A DNA stretch of 64,000 bases. It comes from Demequina litorisediminis (lineage in GTDB: Bacteria > Actinomycetota > Actinomycetes > Actinomycetales > Demequinaceae). The stretch is taken from positions 1 through 64,000 of the forward strand of contig NZ_BSUN01000001.1 in NCBI RefSeq assembly GCF_030161615.1, written 5' to 3'. The notes beneath the pieces were generated by a model. That model saw nothing but the letters and a program-made list of their open reading frames with translations, made no database searches and was not told the origin of the DNA. Both the position numbers and the translations under genes were made by a program. Shown piece by piece: positions 54,198 to 63,169 of this stretch (its first letter is position 1; each line of letters opens with the position of its first letter).

Positions 54198-55674
54198 GTG
54201 AGCCTCGCCCATCGCCTAAGCCGCGTGTCCGTGCGCGCCAGAATCGGCCTCGCCGTGCTGGCCCTGACCGGTCTCGCGCTTGCCGTGGCGGGACTCGTAG
54301 CCCTCGCGGTCCTGGACGACGCCGAGCGCGACAGGATGCACGCCGACCTTGTCAGCGACCTCCAGGAGTTCGTGGTGCTCGCCGAGGAGGGCGTTGACCC
54401 GGTGACCGGCGAGCCCTTCACGGATCCGGGGGCCGCCGTGCGGACCTCGATGGAGCGCAACGTGCCCGACACGAACGAGGGCGTGGTGGGATTCCTCGAC
54501 GGCAAGCCTGGAGTGGGTCTCGCGAGACGCGCAGACCCCCTGGACGCCGACACGGAGTTCATCGAGGCCGTCGCTCCCCTCACCCTCGCCACCGACATCA
54601 CGTACACGTCGCTGTCGACAGCCCACGCCGACTACCTCGTTGCTGTCGCCCCGGCCCGTGCCGCCGATGGCGGTGGGCTGGTCGTCGGCGCCGAGGGTTC
54701 GGGGCAAGGGTCTACCGCCGCGCAAGTGTTGGCGTACGACGTGAACGCGGAACTCGGCCTCTTGCATCGCGCCTTCCGCATCTATGGCCTGGTGGCTGCT
54801 GGGGCGTTTGTGGTGGTCGGCATCCTGGCGTGGCTACTCGCCGGGCGTCTCCTCCGTCCGGTGGGGGCCCTCGCGGCAGCAGCCCAGCGCATCGGCCGGG
54901 AGGACCTCACGGAGCGCGTCGCCGTCTCGGGTGGCGACGACGTGTCGGACATGGCGCGCTCGGTCAACACCATGCTCGACCGTCTCCAAGCAGCCTTCGA
55001 TTCCCAGACGGCGCTGCTCAACGACGTGAGCCACGAACTGCGCACCCCCATCACCGTGGTGCGCGGCCACCTGGAACTCATGGATGCCGACGACCCCGCG
55101 GACGCGCGCGAGGTGCGGGCCCTCAGTCTCGACGAGCCTGGATCGCATGACCACACTCGTGGAGGATCTGCTCACCCTCGCGAAGGCCGACCGTCCCGAC
55201 TTCGTGTCCCCTGCCCCGGTCGACGTGCGCGACCTCACCGAGGCGGTCTTCGACAAGGCCGCAGCCCTGGGCGCGCGTCGTTGGGTCCTCGATGAGGCTG
55301 CCGATGCCGTGGCACCGCTCGACCGTGACCGGGTCACGCAGGCGTGGCTTCAGTTGGCATCCAACGCTGTCCGCTTCTCGGACGACGACTCCGAGGTGGG
55401 CATCGGCTCGCGGATCGGCGACGAGTGCATCGAACTGTGGGTGCGCGACAACGGTGTCGGCGTGCCCGAGGACGCGCAGTCGCGGATCTTCACCCGCTTT
55501 GCCCAGGCCGATGCCGTCCGGCGCGACGGCTCGGGGCTGGGGCTGTCCATCGTGACGGCCATCGCTCGCGGGCACGGGGGTCACGCGAGCGTCTCGTCCC
55601 GCGAGGGCGAAGGGTCCACGTTCACCCTGACTCTTCCGCTCACGGGCTCAGACCAGGACAATACGGACGCATGA
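54198..55674 (+). CDS. Sensor histidine kinase
   Basis: The 491-residue membrane kinase has a first membrane helix (about 17-41, IGLAVLALTGLALAVAGLVA), an extracellular domain of about 150 residues, a second helix (YGLVAAGAFVVVGILAWLLA) and a HAMP domain. The H-box is NDVSHELRTPITVVRGHLEL, followed by N, G1 (VRDNGVGVPEDA) and G2 (GSGLGLSIV) boxes. One extra base at 55136-55140 breaks the frame at SLDELDRMTT. The stop overlaps the response regulator start as ATGA. Confidence 0.93.
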
Positions 55675-56338
55675 GCCAGATCCTGATTGTCGAGGACGAG
55701 CAACGCATCGCCTCGTTTGTGGCCAAGGGCCTCAAGGCGGCGGGGCTGACGAGCGAGCACGTCACCACCGGTGCGGCGGGGTACGAGCGCGCCATGACGG
55801 GCGATTTCGAGGCTCATCGTGCTCGACCTGGGGCTGCCCGACATGGATGGCATGGACGTCCTGGAGCGCCTGCGGGGCTCGGGAAACACGTTGCCGGTGA
55901 TTGTGCTGACCGCCCGCACCACGCTCGAGGCCTCGGTGGGGAGCCTCGAGGGCGGCGCCGATGACTACCTCGCGAAGCCGTTTCGATTCGAAGAACTGCT
56001 CGCCCGCATCCGGCTGCGTCTGCGGACGGCGACGGTGGCCGCGGCTGGACCGGCGATCCTGCGGTGCGGGGACGTGGAACTTGACCCGCTCACGCGACGT
56101 GTCACGGTCGCCGGCGCGGAGGTGGACCTGTCCGCGCGCGAGTTCGCGCTGGCAGAGGCGTTGATCTCCCACGCGGGGCGCGCCCTGAGCAGGGAGCAGG
56201 CTCCTGTCCCGGGTGTGGGGCTACGACTTCGATCCGGGGTCCAACGTGGTCGATGTCTACGTGCGCTACCTGCGGGCGAAGGTGGGCGCCGCACGCATCG
56301 AGACGGTCAGGGGTGTTGGCTACCGCATGGTCCCCTGA
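55671..56338 (+). CDS. OmpR/PhoB-family response regulator
   Basis: The 221-residue product has a receiver domain ([13 protein letters not shown], phospho-acceptor Asp in [13 protein letters not shown], Lys in [13 protein letters not shown]) and a C-terminal winged helix ([30 protein letters not shown]). Extra bases at 55810-55814 and 56198-56202 break the frame. It is coupled to the upstream kinase. The convergent neighbouring gene for a secreted repeat protein may be a target. Confidence 0.93.
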
Positions 56339-56404
56339 CCGTCTCGCGCTACGTCTTGTGGAGCGCCTGGCGCTCGCGGATGAATGGGCTGGTGGGCGTT
56401 CCGC

Positions 56405-56909
56405 CTAGTTGGCGGACTGCGCGGACGGTGCGGTCTTCGCGGACTGCGGGGTGACGGGGGTCTTGGTGGACTGCGGCGTCACGGGCGACTTCGTCGACTG
56501 CGGCGTGACCGGCGACTTCGTCGACTGCGGCGTGACCGGAGTCTTCGTGGACTGAGGCGTCACAGGCGACTTCACGCTCACCACGGACACGGGCGTCACG
56601 GGCGTGACTGTGCTCAGCGCCGACTCGACCGGCGTAGCCGCTTCCGTCTGCTGCGGGTTCGCCGTCTGCTGAGCGTTCGGTGCGGTAGGCGCCGAGGGCG
56701 GAGTCACCTTGCTCACCAGCACCGCCGGCGACTCGGAGAGCCTGGACCACAGGGCCGGAAGTGGGGGTCTGGTCGACGGCGGTCTGCTCGAGCGGCGCGT
56801 CATCCGCGTCGGGGTTGATGGCGTTGTCTGCCACGGCCACGCCGGTGCCGACGGCCACGACTCCCAGGGTTCCTGCCGCGATCCATAGTGCTCGACGGTT
56901 GATTTCCAT
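56405..56909 (-). CDS. Exported Pro/Thr/Ser repeat protein
   Basis: The 167-residue product has an N-terminal membrane anchor or signal (about 6-27, ALWIAAGTLGVVAVGTGVAV) and an acidic patch. The disordered tail ends in five 9-residue units of the form SPVTPQSTK, or TPVTPQSAK for the last, followed by TAPSAQSAN. The repeat suggests a wall-spanning stalk or an O-mannosylation substrate. One extra base at 56739-56743 breaks the frame at VVQLSESP. It converges on the two-component genes. I recognise no family. Confidence 0.7.
56432..56566. repeat. Five tandem 27-bp repeats inside the exported protein gene
   Basis: Units begin at 56432, 56459, 56486, 56513 and 56540, each 27 bases. The units at 56486 and 56513 are identical; the others differ at a few positions. 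They encode the 9-residue repeats and keep the frame, so copy number could vary by slippage. Confidence 0.85.
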
Positions 56910-56994
56910 GGCAACTCTCCTTGGTTCCTCCCGGCGGATTCTCCGCCCGATAGCCACCACGATGCACGGTCCGTGTGAGACGGCAAGGAGAGTG

Positions 56995-57014
56995 TGATGA
57001 GAGAACTCTCATCA
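56995..57014. promoter_or_regulatory. 20-bp palindrome upstream of the repeat-protein gene
   Basis: TGATGAGAG, AA, CTCTCATCA forms a perfect 9-bp inverted repeat, 86 bases before the repeat-protein ATG and overlapping the stop of the divergent-side kinase-like gene. A second palindrome CACGGTCCGTG lies at 56965-56975. Either could be a regulator site, for example for the neighbouring response regulator. Confidence 0.45.
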
Positions 57015-58203
57015 ACTGTGGGAGTCACCTACCAGGCGCTCTGCGGTCGCAAGCCAACGGTCACGCCGCGCGGCATCGTCCGAGCCGCCCATGAGCGAGA
57101 TCAGCACCGCCGCAGCTCGCGCACGCAGCCGATGCGCCGGCACACGCCGCGAGAAGTCCTCCGTCGCGTCCCTGATCAGCCGCGGAACGTCGCGATACCC
57201 GGACTCATCAAAGGTGGGCAAGGTGTGCAGGTGCGCCAGCATGCACGCGAGGTCGTCGACGCGATAACCGGGCCCGAGGGTGTCGAGGTCGATGAGCGCG
57301 GCCACGCGAGTCTCGTCACCGGCCTCGACAAACACGTTGGCGGCGTGGAAGTCGCCGTGGGTCGGCACCAGGGCCCCGGGGGCGCCGTCGGCCTCGACCA
57401 CGGCGTGGACGGACGCTCGCACGGCGTCGACGCGCGCCGCATCGGCCCCCGACTTGATGGCGGCATCGGCATAGGTATCGATGAGGTCCGCGGCGCTGCG
57501 CCTGCGAGCCATCTCCATGGCTCCCTCGCCGATCGAGTCGAGCGCCTCCACCAAGACCGCGGGGTCAAGGTAGCGGGGCGCATCGGGCCGGTACAGGTAC
57601 TCGGTCAGCGGCTGACCGGTGGCGCCCTCAATGACCACGATGCCGTCGCCCGCGTCATACGCCTTCGGCGCCATTCCACACGCCTGGTGGCGCTCAAGGA
57701 CTTGGCGGGCGGCGTCGGGCCTCAGCACCTTGACGTAGATCCGCCCGCTCAGCCCATGGCTGGACACGTTGGCGCGCAGCACCGCCCGGCGCATTGGCCG
57801 TAGCACCAGCATTTCCAACTGCTCCACCGTCGCATCGGCGATACCCACGCGCGCCAGCCTGCCCGTCAGTGCGGCAGGCACGCAGGCGTCCGGTAGCCCT
57901 GGTAGCCGCGGGTCAGCGGGGTGACGCCACACTTGTACTACGCCCAGGCTCCGACTCGAGCCGGACGGCCTTCACAGCCGCGCGTTCCTCGTCCGTCAGG
58001 CTCACGGTCGATGCCACGAGGTACTGTCGCTCGCCCGAGACGGTCACGTCATAGGTCGCCGATGTCTCGGCACCGGGGCGCGCATGGACGGAATCGAGGC
58101 GCCACGAGTCGAGCGTCTGATGGGCCGTCGCCACCGCGGTGGCGAGCATCTCGCCCGCCGCCTCGCTCGCCAGCACCGTCGCTGCCTCATCCCCCGTAGT
58201 CAT
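57012..58203 (-). CDS. Aminoglycoside phosphotransferase/kinase-fold protein
   Basis: The 396-residue product has the Brenner motif THGDFHAANVFVE with the catalytic Asp, and the metal-binding Asp in ALIDLDTLGPGYRVDDLA, both typical of the APH/choline kinase fold. The N-terminal 130 residues contain an unusual extra region. The substrate is unknown; a resistance role is not implied by the fold. One extra base at 57946-57950 breaks the frame at ESELGVVQVW. It lies between the repeat-protein gene and a methyltransferase gene on the same strand. Confidence 0.8.
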
Positions 58204-58279
58204 GACTCATGGAACCACGCCGACGCCGCCGCCGCCGGGATCTTCGCTGGCAGAGTGGCGGTCGGCGAGTCTCGGCGCG

Positions 58280-59006
58280 TCACACGCGACGCAAGGACAG
58301 GTTGCCGTCAAGGTGGCGTCGTACAAACTCCGGATGGTCGCCAAGGAACTCGTCCACTGCCGCACGGCAACCCTCATAGTCCAGGTAGTCGTCGAGCACC
58401 ACGATGCCGCCTGGCTGCACCTTGGGCGCGATCGCGGCGAGGCAGTATGCGACCGGATCGTGCCAGTCGCAGTCGATGTGCGCCACCGCGATCGCGGGGA
58501 TCCGGTCAGCGACCGTGGGCCAGGTCTCGTCGAACAGCCCACGATGCAGTGCGACGTGCCGGCCGTCGACCGTCACGCCGTGCTCGCCCATGGTCGCGGT
58601 GACCCTCTGCTGCAGATCGGTCATGTAGCCGTAGTAGTCGTCACCACGGATGCCGCGGCTCTGCCCCGCGGCGATCACCGCATAGCGGCGCACCGCGCGC
58701 TCTCCGTCCTTGGCGGCGTCGGGGGCCGGGATCTGACCGAACACGTCGAAGCCATGGAAGCTCCTGTCCCCACGGCGCGTCGCCAAAGCGGTCGCGGAAC
58801 CTCCCAGCGCGATGCCGAACTCGACGATGGCGCCAGGCACGCCCCCGCATTCACCTCGTCGAGCGCCTCGTGCAGGCGGCGCAGGCGACGGGCGAGAGGT
58901 ACGTCAGGCGCTCGCGCACCACGGTTCTGGCGATCGCGGGCATCCGGGCGTACGCCCAGGCCTGCGCGGGCAGATGAGACAGGCGCGTCGCGCGCGTGTG
59001 TGCCAT
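58280..59006 (-). CDS. TylF/MycF-type methyltransferase
   Basis: The 242-residue product has the SAM-binding VEFGIALGGSATALA (around residue 70), FHGFDVFG, and the metal-binding HIDCDWHDPVAYCL with VLDDYLDYEG. TylF-family enzymes O-methylate sugars; the acceptor here is unknown, possibly a surface glycan. Two single-base losses break the frame: one near 58890 (before RLRRLHEAL) and one in a G run at about 58848 (NAGGVPG). Neither is at AGCT. An intact AGCT remains at 58759-58762. Confidence 0.82.
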
Positions 59007-59057
59007 GACGGCACGCTACCGGCGCCGGCCCTCAGATGCCTGGCGAAAGGTCGACTA

Positions 59058-59654
59058 TCAGGCGTCGTACCTGATGGGGCCGACCTTCTCGAGGTAGCAG
59101 CGGCCGCACAATGACTCGTACTCGGCGTGCTGGCCATCGATGGCGACCTGCGCTCCGTGTGCGACGAACTCGCCGTCGACCTTGCGGGCGTTGAGCAGAG
59201 CCTTGGAGCCGCACCGGCAGATCGTCTTCAGGCTCCTCGATGGAGTGCGCCAGGCTCCATCAGTCGCGCCGAGCCGGGGAAGGCGCGCGAGCGGAAATCG
59301 CTGCGCAGGCCGTAGGCGAGCACCGGGATGCGGGTGGTGACCGCAAGGGTGAAGGCCTCATCCACCTGCGCGGGCTCGAGGAACTGAGCCTCGTCGATGA
59401 AGATGGCGTCTACCTGGTCCAACGGCGTGACCTTCTCGATGGCCGCGCTCAGCGACTGACCCGCGCCGAGCAGGACGTCCACGGGCTTCTCGAGGCCGAT
59501 GCGCGAGCCGACGGACGTTCCCGCCTTGGTGTCGACACCGGGCTTGACGATCAGGGGCATCTGGCCGCGTTCGCGATAGTTGTATGCGGCCTGCAGGAGC
59601 ATGGTCGACTTACCCGAGTTCATCGCGCCGTAGCGGAAGTACAGGCTTTGCCAC
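59058..59654 (-). CDS. tdk: Thymidine kinase
   Basis: Salvage phosphorylation of thymidine. The 197-residue type II enzyme has P-loop GAMNSGKSTMLLQ, Walker B AIFIDEAQFLEPAQVDE, the lasso loop and zinc ligands in CRCGSKALLN and ESLCGRCYLE. Extra bases at 59643-59647 (in codons 3-4, MAKLYFRYG), 59252-59256 and 59230-59234 break the frame; correction gives 198 codons. The GTG start has an AGGGAGA ribosome site. Confidence 0.93.
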
Positions 59655-59747
59655 CGGTAGTTCTCCCTGTCCCTGAACGGCCTGCGCGGAAGCATATCGC
59701 CGCCTCGGCACGCCCCTGGACTCCCACTCCCGCCCGCCCCCCGCCCC

Positions 59748-59805
59748 GTGCCGCAAATGGCCGCATTTGCGGCACATCGAGACGCGACGCGCCGCAAACT
59801 GGGCC
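59748..59805. repeat. 58-bp dispersed intergenic repeat, copy B
   Basis: The reverse complement matches copy A at 38583 at 46 of 58 positions. It contains a perfect 12-bp inverted repeat GTGCCGCAAATG/CATTTGCGGCAC around GCCG, giving the core CAAATG-N4-CATTTG shared with the element at 29991. It lies in the 244-base gap between tdk and the tRNA-Val gene. Confidence 0.75.
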
Positions 59806-59865
59806 ACCAGGGACGCGCGCACCGCGCACCGCAACGTCTGGCATCGGCTCATAGACATGACAAAA

Positions 59866-59891
59866 GCCCCGCCGGATCTCTCCGACGGGGC
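59866..59891 (-). terminator. Terminator of the tRNA-Val(CAC) gene
   Basis: Arms GCCCCGCCGGA and TCCGACGGGGC (one mismatch, 4-base loop) lie just 3' of the minus-strand tRNA and are followed by TTTTG on that strand. Confidence 0.8.
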
Positions 59892-59898
59892 CTCGTGC

Positions 59899-59973
59899 TG
59901 GTGGGCGATACTGGGATCGAACCAGTGACCTCTTCCGTGTGAAGGAAGCGCGCTACCCCTGCGCCAATCGCCC
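59899..59973 (-). tRNA. tRNA-Val (anticodon CAC)
   Basis: A 75-base cloverleaf with encoded CCA. The acceptor is GGGCGAT/ATCGCCC, the anticodon stem CTTCC/GGAAG holds loop TTCACAC, and the T arm contains GGTTCGATCC. It reads GTG codons. It is nearly identical to the tRNA-Val(GAC) copies at 62235 and 62755 outside the anticodon loop and D loop. Confidence 0.95.
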
Positions 59974-59997
59974 TGCGAGCAGGAACCAATATAGCGC

Positions 59998-60870
59998 CTA
60001 TTTGGAGCGCGGAAGACCAGGATCGGGTTCTTGTTCGGCGCGAAGCTCGAATTGTGCTGCCAACCTCCGGAGCATCGGCCCTGGTTCGAGCGCCTGTCCG
60101 TCCAGCGATGACACGTGCTGCACTCCCCTAGTGGACGAGGTTACCGCGAGGTGCGTCTCGCCAGTGAGCACCTCGTCAAGCGCGGCCATGGTGAGTTCCC
60201 CCGGCGCCGATGCTCGAATCGGCATCCCCGCGGCCGCACCCCATTCGAGGGCCAGGCCGCGGGTGATGCCCGCCAAGCATCCCGAGGCAAGCGGAGGTGT
60301 CACGAGTTCGCCCTGACGCTCCAGGATCACGTTCGAAGCCGTGCCCTCGCACAGGTGCCCCTGCGTGTTCGCCACGATCGCCTCATCCGCACCCTTGTCA
60401 CGAGCAAACGCGATCATCACCGCGTTCTCCGCGTAGGAGGTCGACTTCACTCCCGCCAGTGCCCCGCGCTCGTTGCGCCTCCACGGCGCGCGAACGGCGT
60501 GACAGACACGCGGACGCTTGACGTCCACCCCGGTCACCACCAGCGTGTGAGGCCCATCTCCGCGCGCCGAGCCCATCGGCCCCGGACCCGAGGTCAGGGT
60601 CACTCGCACCCGGGTCACCGCGCCCTCGCCCGCACGCAGCACCTCGGCGACGGCGTGACGGACCTCATCCGTGTCGACAACTCCGAGTCCTAGCCGGTCG
60701 GCGCCATACGAGAGCCGCGCCAGGTGTCGTGTGAGGGCAAAGATGCCGCCGTCGCGCACGGTCATGGTCTCGAAGAGGCCATCGCCCACGGTCAGGCCAT
60801 GGTCCCAGGCGGTGATGAGGGGCGCATCGGGATCCCTCAGGCTGCCCGCGGACCACACCACCGTTGTCAT
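59998..60870 (-). CDS. pabC: Aminodeoxychorismate lyase-type class IV aminotransferase
   Basis: PLP enzyme that releases pyruvate from aminodeoxychorismate to give p-aminobenzoate for folate. The 290-residue product has ITAWDHGLTVGDGLFETMTV, the PLP Lys in LAGVKSTSYAENA, DEAIVANTQGHLCEGTASNV and a GCLAGITRG loop. The frame is intact, and it contains one intact AGCT at 60045-60048. Its ATG overlaps the pabB stop, so the two act as an operon. A branched-chain or D-amino acid aminotransferase is a less likely alternative. Confidence 0.88.
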   Translation of the reverse strand: MTTVVWSAGSLRDPDAPLITAWDHGLTVGDGLFETMTVRDGGIFALTRHLARLSYGADRLGLGVVDTDEVRHAVAEVLRAGEGAVTRVRVTLTSGPGPMGSARGDGPHTLVVTGVDVKRPRVCHAVRAPWRRNERGALAGVKSTSYAENAVMIAFARDKGADEAIVANTQGHLCEGTASNVILERQGELVTPPLASGCLAGITRGLALEWGAAAGMPIRASAPGELTMAALDEVLTGETHLAVTSSTRGVQHVSSLDGQALEPGPMLRRLAAQFELRAEQEPDPGLPRSK

Positions 60871-62002
60871 GGCGACATCATTCCCGTCGAGGCGAGCCCG
60901 ATCAAGCGTCGGGCCTTCAGTTCGGTCTCTTCCCACTCCCGTGCGGGGTCCGAGCCCCACGTGATGCCTGCGCCCGTGCCGAAGCGCAGCGTGCCGCCTC
61001 CCGCGCGATCCCACCAGAACGTCCTGATGCCCACAACGAGCCTCGGCACGCCTGCTGTCGGCGTCGATCCAGCCGATGGCCCCGCAATACGGGCCGCGCG
61101 CCGCGGTCTCTTCACGCGCGATGATGCGCAGCGCGCTCGACTTGGGCGCGCCGGAGACGGACCCCGGCGGAAACGTCCCGTCAAGCAGAGCCGGCCACAG
61201 CCTGCGGGGTCCAGGCGAACGCGGGCGCGAGCGTCGCCTCCACCGTCGACTGCAGGTGCACGAGCCCCGGATGCGTGTGGAGACCAAGGAACTCCGGCAC
61301 CGTCACCGAGCCCGGCACCGCGACATGCGACAGGTCGTTGCGCACCAAGTCCGTGATCATCACATTCTCGGCCTCGTCCTTGGGGAGCATGTCCTCCCCG
61401 GCGCCGCCGTGCCCTTGATGGGCGCGCTCGACACTCGCGTGCCGTCGATCGCGAGATACAGGCTCAGGCGAGGCCGAGACGACCCAGGCGCCAGGCGCAT
61501 CGGCCGTCTCTGGAAACGCGATCCGGGAGGCGAACCGGGCGGGATTGCCGCGCGCGAGGCGCTCGCTCAGCGCCACCGCATCAGGCCCAGCCGGAGCGGC
61601 GGCCAGGGGCGCGGAGAGCACGCGGCAGAGGTTCGCCTGGTAGACGTCACCGTCACGAATGTCGCCACGGATGCGCGCGACCGCCGCCATGTACGCCTCG
61701 CGATCAAGCGAACTCGTCCAGGCGTCCGGGGCGGGCCCCTGCCACGGACGACCCGTGGTGACCGAGGCGGCGGCGGAGAACTCGGCGTGTTCCATGCGCC
61801 AGGCGTCGATGCGGCCCTCGAACGTGCCCACCACGACCCAGAACCCTCCCTCGGAGAGCCGGTGACCTTCCCCCTTCACGTCGATGTGCTCGAGGACGCC
61901 GCGGGCACGCACGCCGCGGAAGGCGGCCTCCGCCACCTCCTGCGCGTCCCACACACTCACGGGCACCACGCTAGCGGCTGACCGCGGGGGGCGATTTGGC
62001 AT
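60867..62002 (-). CDS. pabB: Aminodeoxychorismate synthase component I
   Basis: Converts chorismate and ammonia to aminodeoxychorismate. The 377-residue chorismate-binding domain has ASPELYLAIDGTRV, the PIKGTAAPGED segment with the catalytic Lys typical of PabB, DLVRNDLSHV, and PPGSVSGAPKSSAL. Extra bases lie at 61460-61464, 61199-61203 and 61039-61043; one G is lost in a G run at about 61396 (APGED). The net +2 fits the length. The N-terminal part is short compared with E. coli PabB. Confidence 0.9.
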
Positions 62003-62025
62003 CGGGTCAACCCATGGGCTAGTGT
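61996..62025 (+). promoter_or_regulatory. Promoter of the first tRNA array
   Basis: TTGGCA at 61996-62001 and TAGTGT at 62020-62025, with an 18-base spacer, lie 31 bases before the tRNA-Gly gene. It overlaps the pabB start codon on the other strand. Confidence 0.6.
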
Positions 62026-62055
62026 TTACGTCTTGTCAGGGCACGCCCTGACAGC

Positions 62056-62128
62056 GCGGACGTGGCTCAGTTGGTAGAGCATCACCTTGCCAAGGTGAGG
62101 GTCGCGGGTTCGAGTCCCGTCGTCCGCT
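62056..62128 (+). tRNA. tRNA-Gly (anticodon GCC), copy 1
   Basis: A 73-base cloverleaf: acceptor GCGGACG/CGTCCGC, anticodon stem TCACC/GGTGA with loop TTGCCAA, T arm GGTTCGAGTCC. No encoded CCA. Identical to the copy at 62572. Confidence 0.95.
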
Positions 62129-62162
62129 CGTAGGTTCGTAGCCGATGTTTTTCGGCGACCAC

Positions 62163-62233
62163 GGTGGGTTGGCCGAGAGGCGAGGCAGCGGCCTGCAAAG
62201 CCGTATACACGGGTTCGAATCCCGTACCCACCT
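62163..62233 (+). tRNA. tRNA-Cys (anticodon GCA), copy 1
   Basis: A 71-base cloverleaf: acceptor GGTGGGT/ACCCACC with U73, the Cys identity base, anticodon loop CTGCAAA, T arm GGTTCGAATCC. Identical to the copy at 62679. Confidence 0.95.
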
Positions 62234-62234
62234 C

Positions 62235-62309
62235 GGGCGATTGGCGCAGCGGTAGCGCGCTTCCCTGACACGGAAGAGGTCACTGGTTCGATCCCAGTAT
62301 CGCCCACCA
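62235..62309 (+). tRNA. tRNA-Val (anticodon GAC), copy 1
   Basis: A 75-base gene with encoded CCA. Acceptor GGGCGAT/ATCGCCC, anticodon stem CTTCC/GGAAG with loop CTGACAC. It starts 1 base after tRNA-Cys and is identical to the copy at 62755. Confidence 0.95.
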
Positions 62310-62313
62310 GACA

Positions 62314-62335
62314 AGCCGTCCCTTCGGGGGCGGCT
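62314..62335 (+). terminator. Terminator of the first tRNA array
   Basis: AGCCGTCCC, TTCG-containing loop, GGGGGCGGCT, then TTTCTTC on the plus strand, directly after tRNA-Val. The rest of the 262-base gap to the next array shows only a possible -10 (TACAGT, 62533-62538). Confidence 0.8.
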
Positions 62336-62571
62336 TTCTTCATTTCTCGGCGCTGGCAGAGCCCCCGCCTGCCCCGCCCTCCCCTCAATGCGAACCGGAT
62401 GAGATGCCGACACGCCGGCGACGGCCCACGCTCACGCGCGACACGCCGACCGGTGCCGCGCGAATCGGTTCAAAGTGTCGGGAGGGACGACACGCAGCCG
62501 ATGCGGTGGTCACCGGCGGGCCAAGGATGCGCTACAGTTTTCCACGGCTCGGAACGCAAGTTCGGGGCCAT

Positions 62572-62644
62572 GCGGACGTGGCTCAGTTGGTAGAGCATCA
62601 CCTTGCCAAGGTGAGGGTCGCGGGTTCGAGTCCCGTCGTCCGCT
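62572..62644 (+). tRNA. tRNA-Gly (anticodon GCC), copy 2
   Basis: Same 73 bases as copy 1. It starts a second Gly-Cys-Val array, 516 bases downstream of the first. Confidence 0.95.
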
Positions 62645-62678
62645 CGCAGGATCCATGCCGATTCTTATGGCAGACCAT

Positions 62679-62749
62679 GGTGGGTTGGCCGAGAGGCGAG
62701 GCAGCGGCCTGCAAAGCCGTATACACGGGTTCGAATCCCGTACCCACCT
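62679..62749 (+). tRNA. tRNA-Cys (anticodon GCA), copy 2
   Basis: Same 71 bases as copy 1. The Gly-Cys spacer differs from that of the first array. Confidence 0.95.
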
Positions 62750-62754
62750 CGCAT

Positions 62755-62829
62755 GGGCGATTGGCGCAGCGGTAGCGCGCTTCCCTGACACGGAAGAGGT
62801 CACTGGTTCGATCCCAGTATCGCCCACCA
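62755..62829 (+). tRNA. tRNA-Val (anticodon GAC), copy 2
   Basis: Same 75 bases as copy 1, with encoded CCA. The Cys-Val spacer is 5 bases here against 1 base in the first array. Confidence 0.95.
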
Positions 62830-62833
62830 CATG

Positions 62834-62864
62834 AGAGCCGCTCCGGTAGCCCCGGGGCGGCTCT
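62834..62864 (+). terminator. Terminator of the second tRNA array
   Basis: AGAGCCGC...GCGGCTCT stem with an inner CCGG/CCGG pairing, followed by TGTCATT, directly after tRNA-Val copy 2. Confidence 0.75.
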
Positions 62865-62897
62865 TGTCATTCATGCTCACGCCGCTACGCTCGTGAC

Positions 62898-63165
62898 ATG
62901 CCGCTCGACGTGAACCCGCTGATTCCCACGACCTATGACCTGATCTGGTCGGTCGTCGCGGCCGCCGTCCTGGTCGTGACGATCTCGGCTGCCGTCTCTG
63001 TCATTCGCCACCAACGGGTGCTGAGCCTCGCTCGCAACCGCCGTGTGGCTCCTGGTGATCCTGTGCGCGCCGCTGCTGGGAGGCATCGCGTGGTTCCTCG
63101 CCGGGCGCCGCCAGGCGCAGGACGCCATGGACGCGCTCTACCCCGAGACCGCTCCCTTGCGCTGA
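62898..63165 (+). CDS. Small two-helix membrane protein, PLDc_N-like
   Basis: The 88-residue product has two membrane helices (IWSVVAAAVLVVTISAAVSV and AVWLLVILCAPLLGGIAWFL) and a charged tail. The P-LLG-x2-W-F pattern is that of the phospholipase D-nuclease N-terminal domain found alone in many actinobacterial proteins. One extra base at 63024-63028 breaks the frame at VLSSLATAVW. Function unknown. Confidence 0.75.
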
Positions 63166-63169
63166 CGGC

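Noticed and set aside
57012..58203. Aminoglycoside resistance gene
   Set aside because: Only the general kinase fold and Brenner motif are visible; the N-terminal region differs from known resistance enzymes and no resistance context exists.
61996..62572. Strong promoter for the second tRNA array
   Set aside because: A TACAGT at 62533-62538 could be a -10, but no acceptable -35 lies at 16-18 bases, so it is not listed as a feature.
62026..62870. Minus-strand open frames across the tRNA arrays, with peptides such as GDTGIEPVTSSV and RYWDRTSDLFRVREARY
   Set aside because: These are antisense readings of the Val, Cys and Gly tRNA genes, a familiar false-protein pattern. The cloverleafs on the plus strand explain the sequence.
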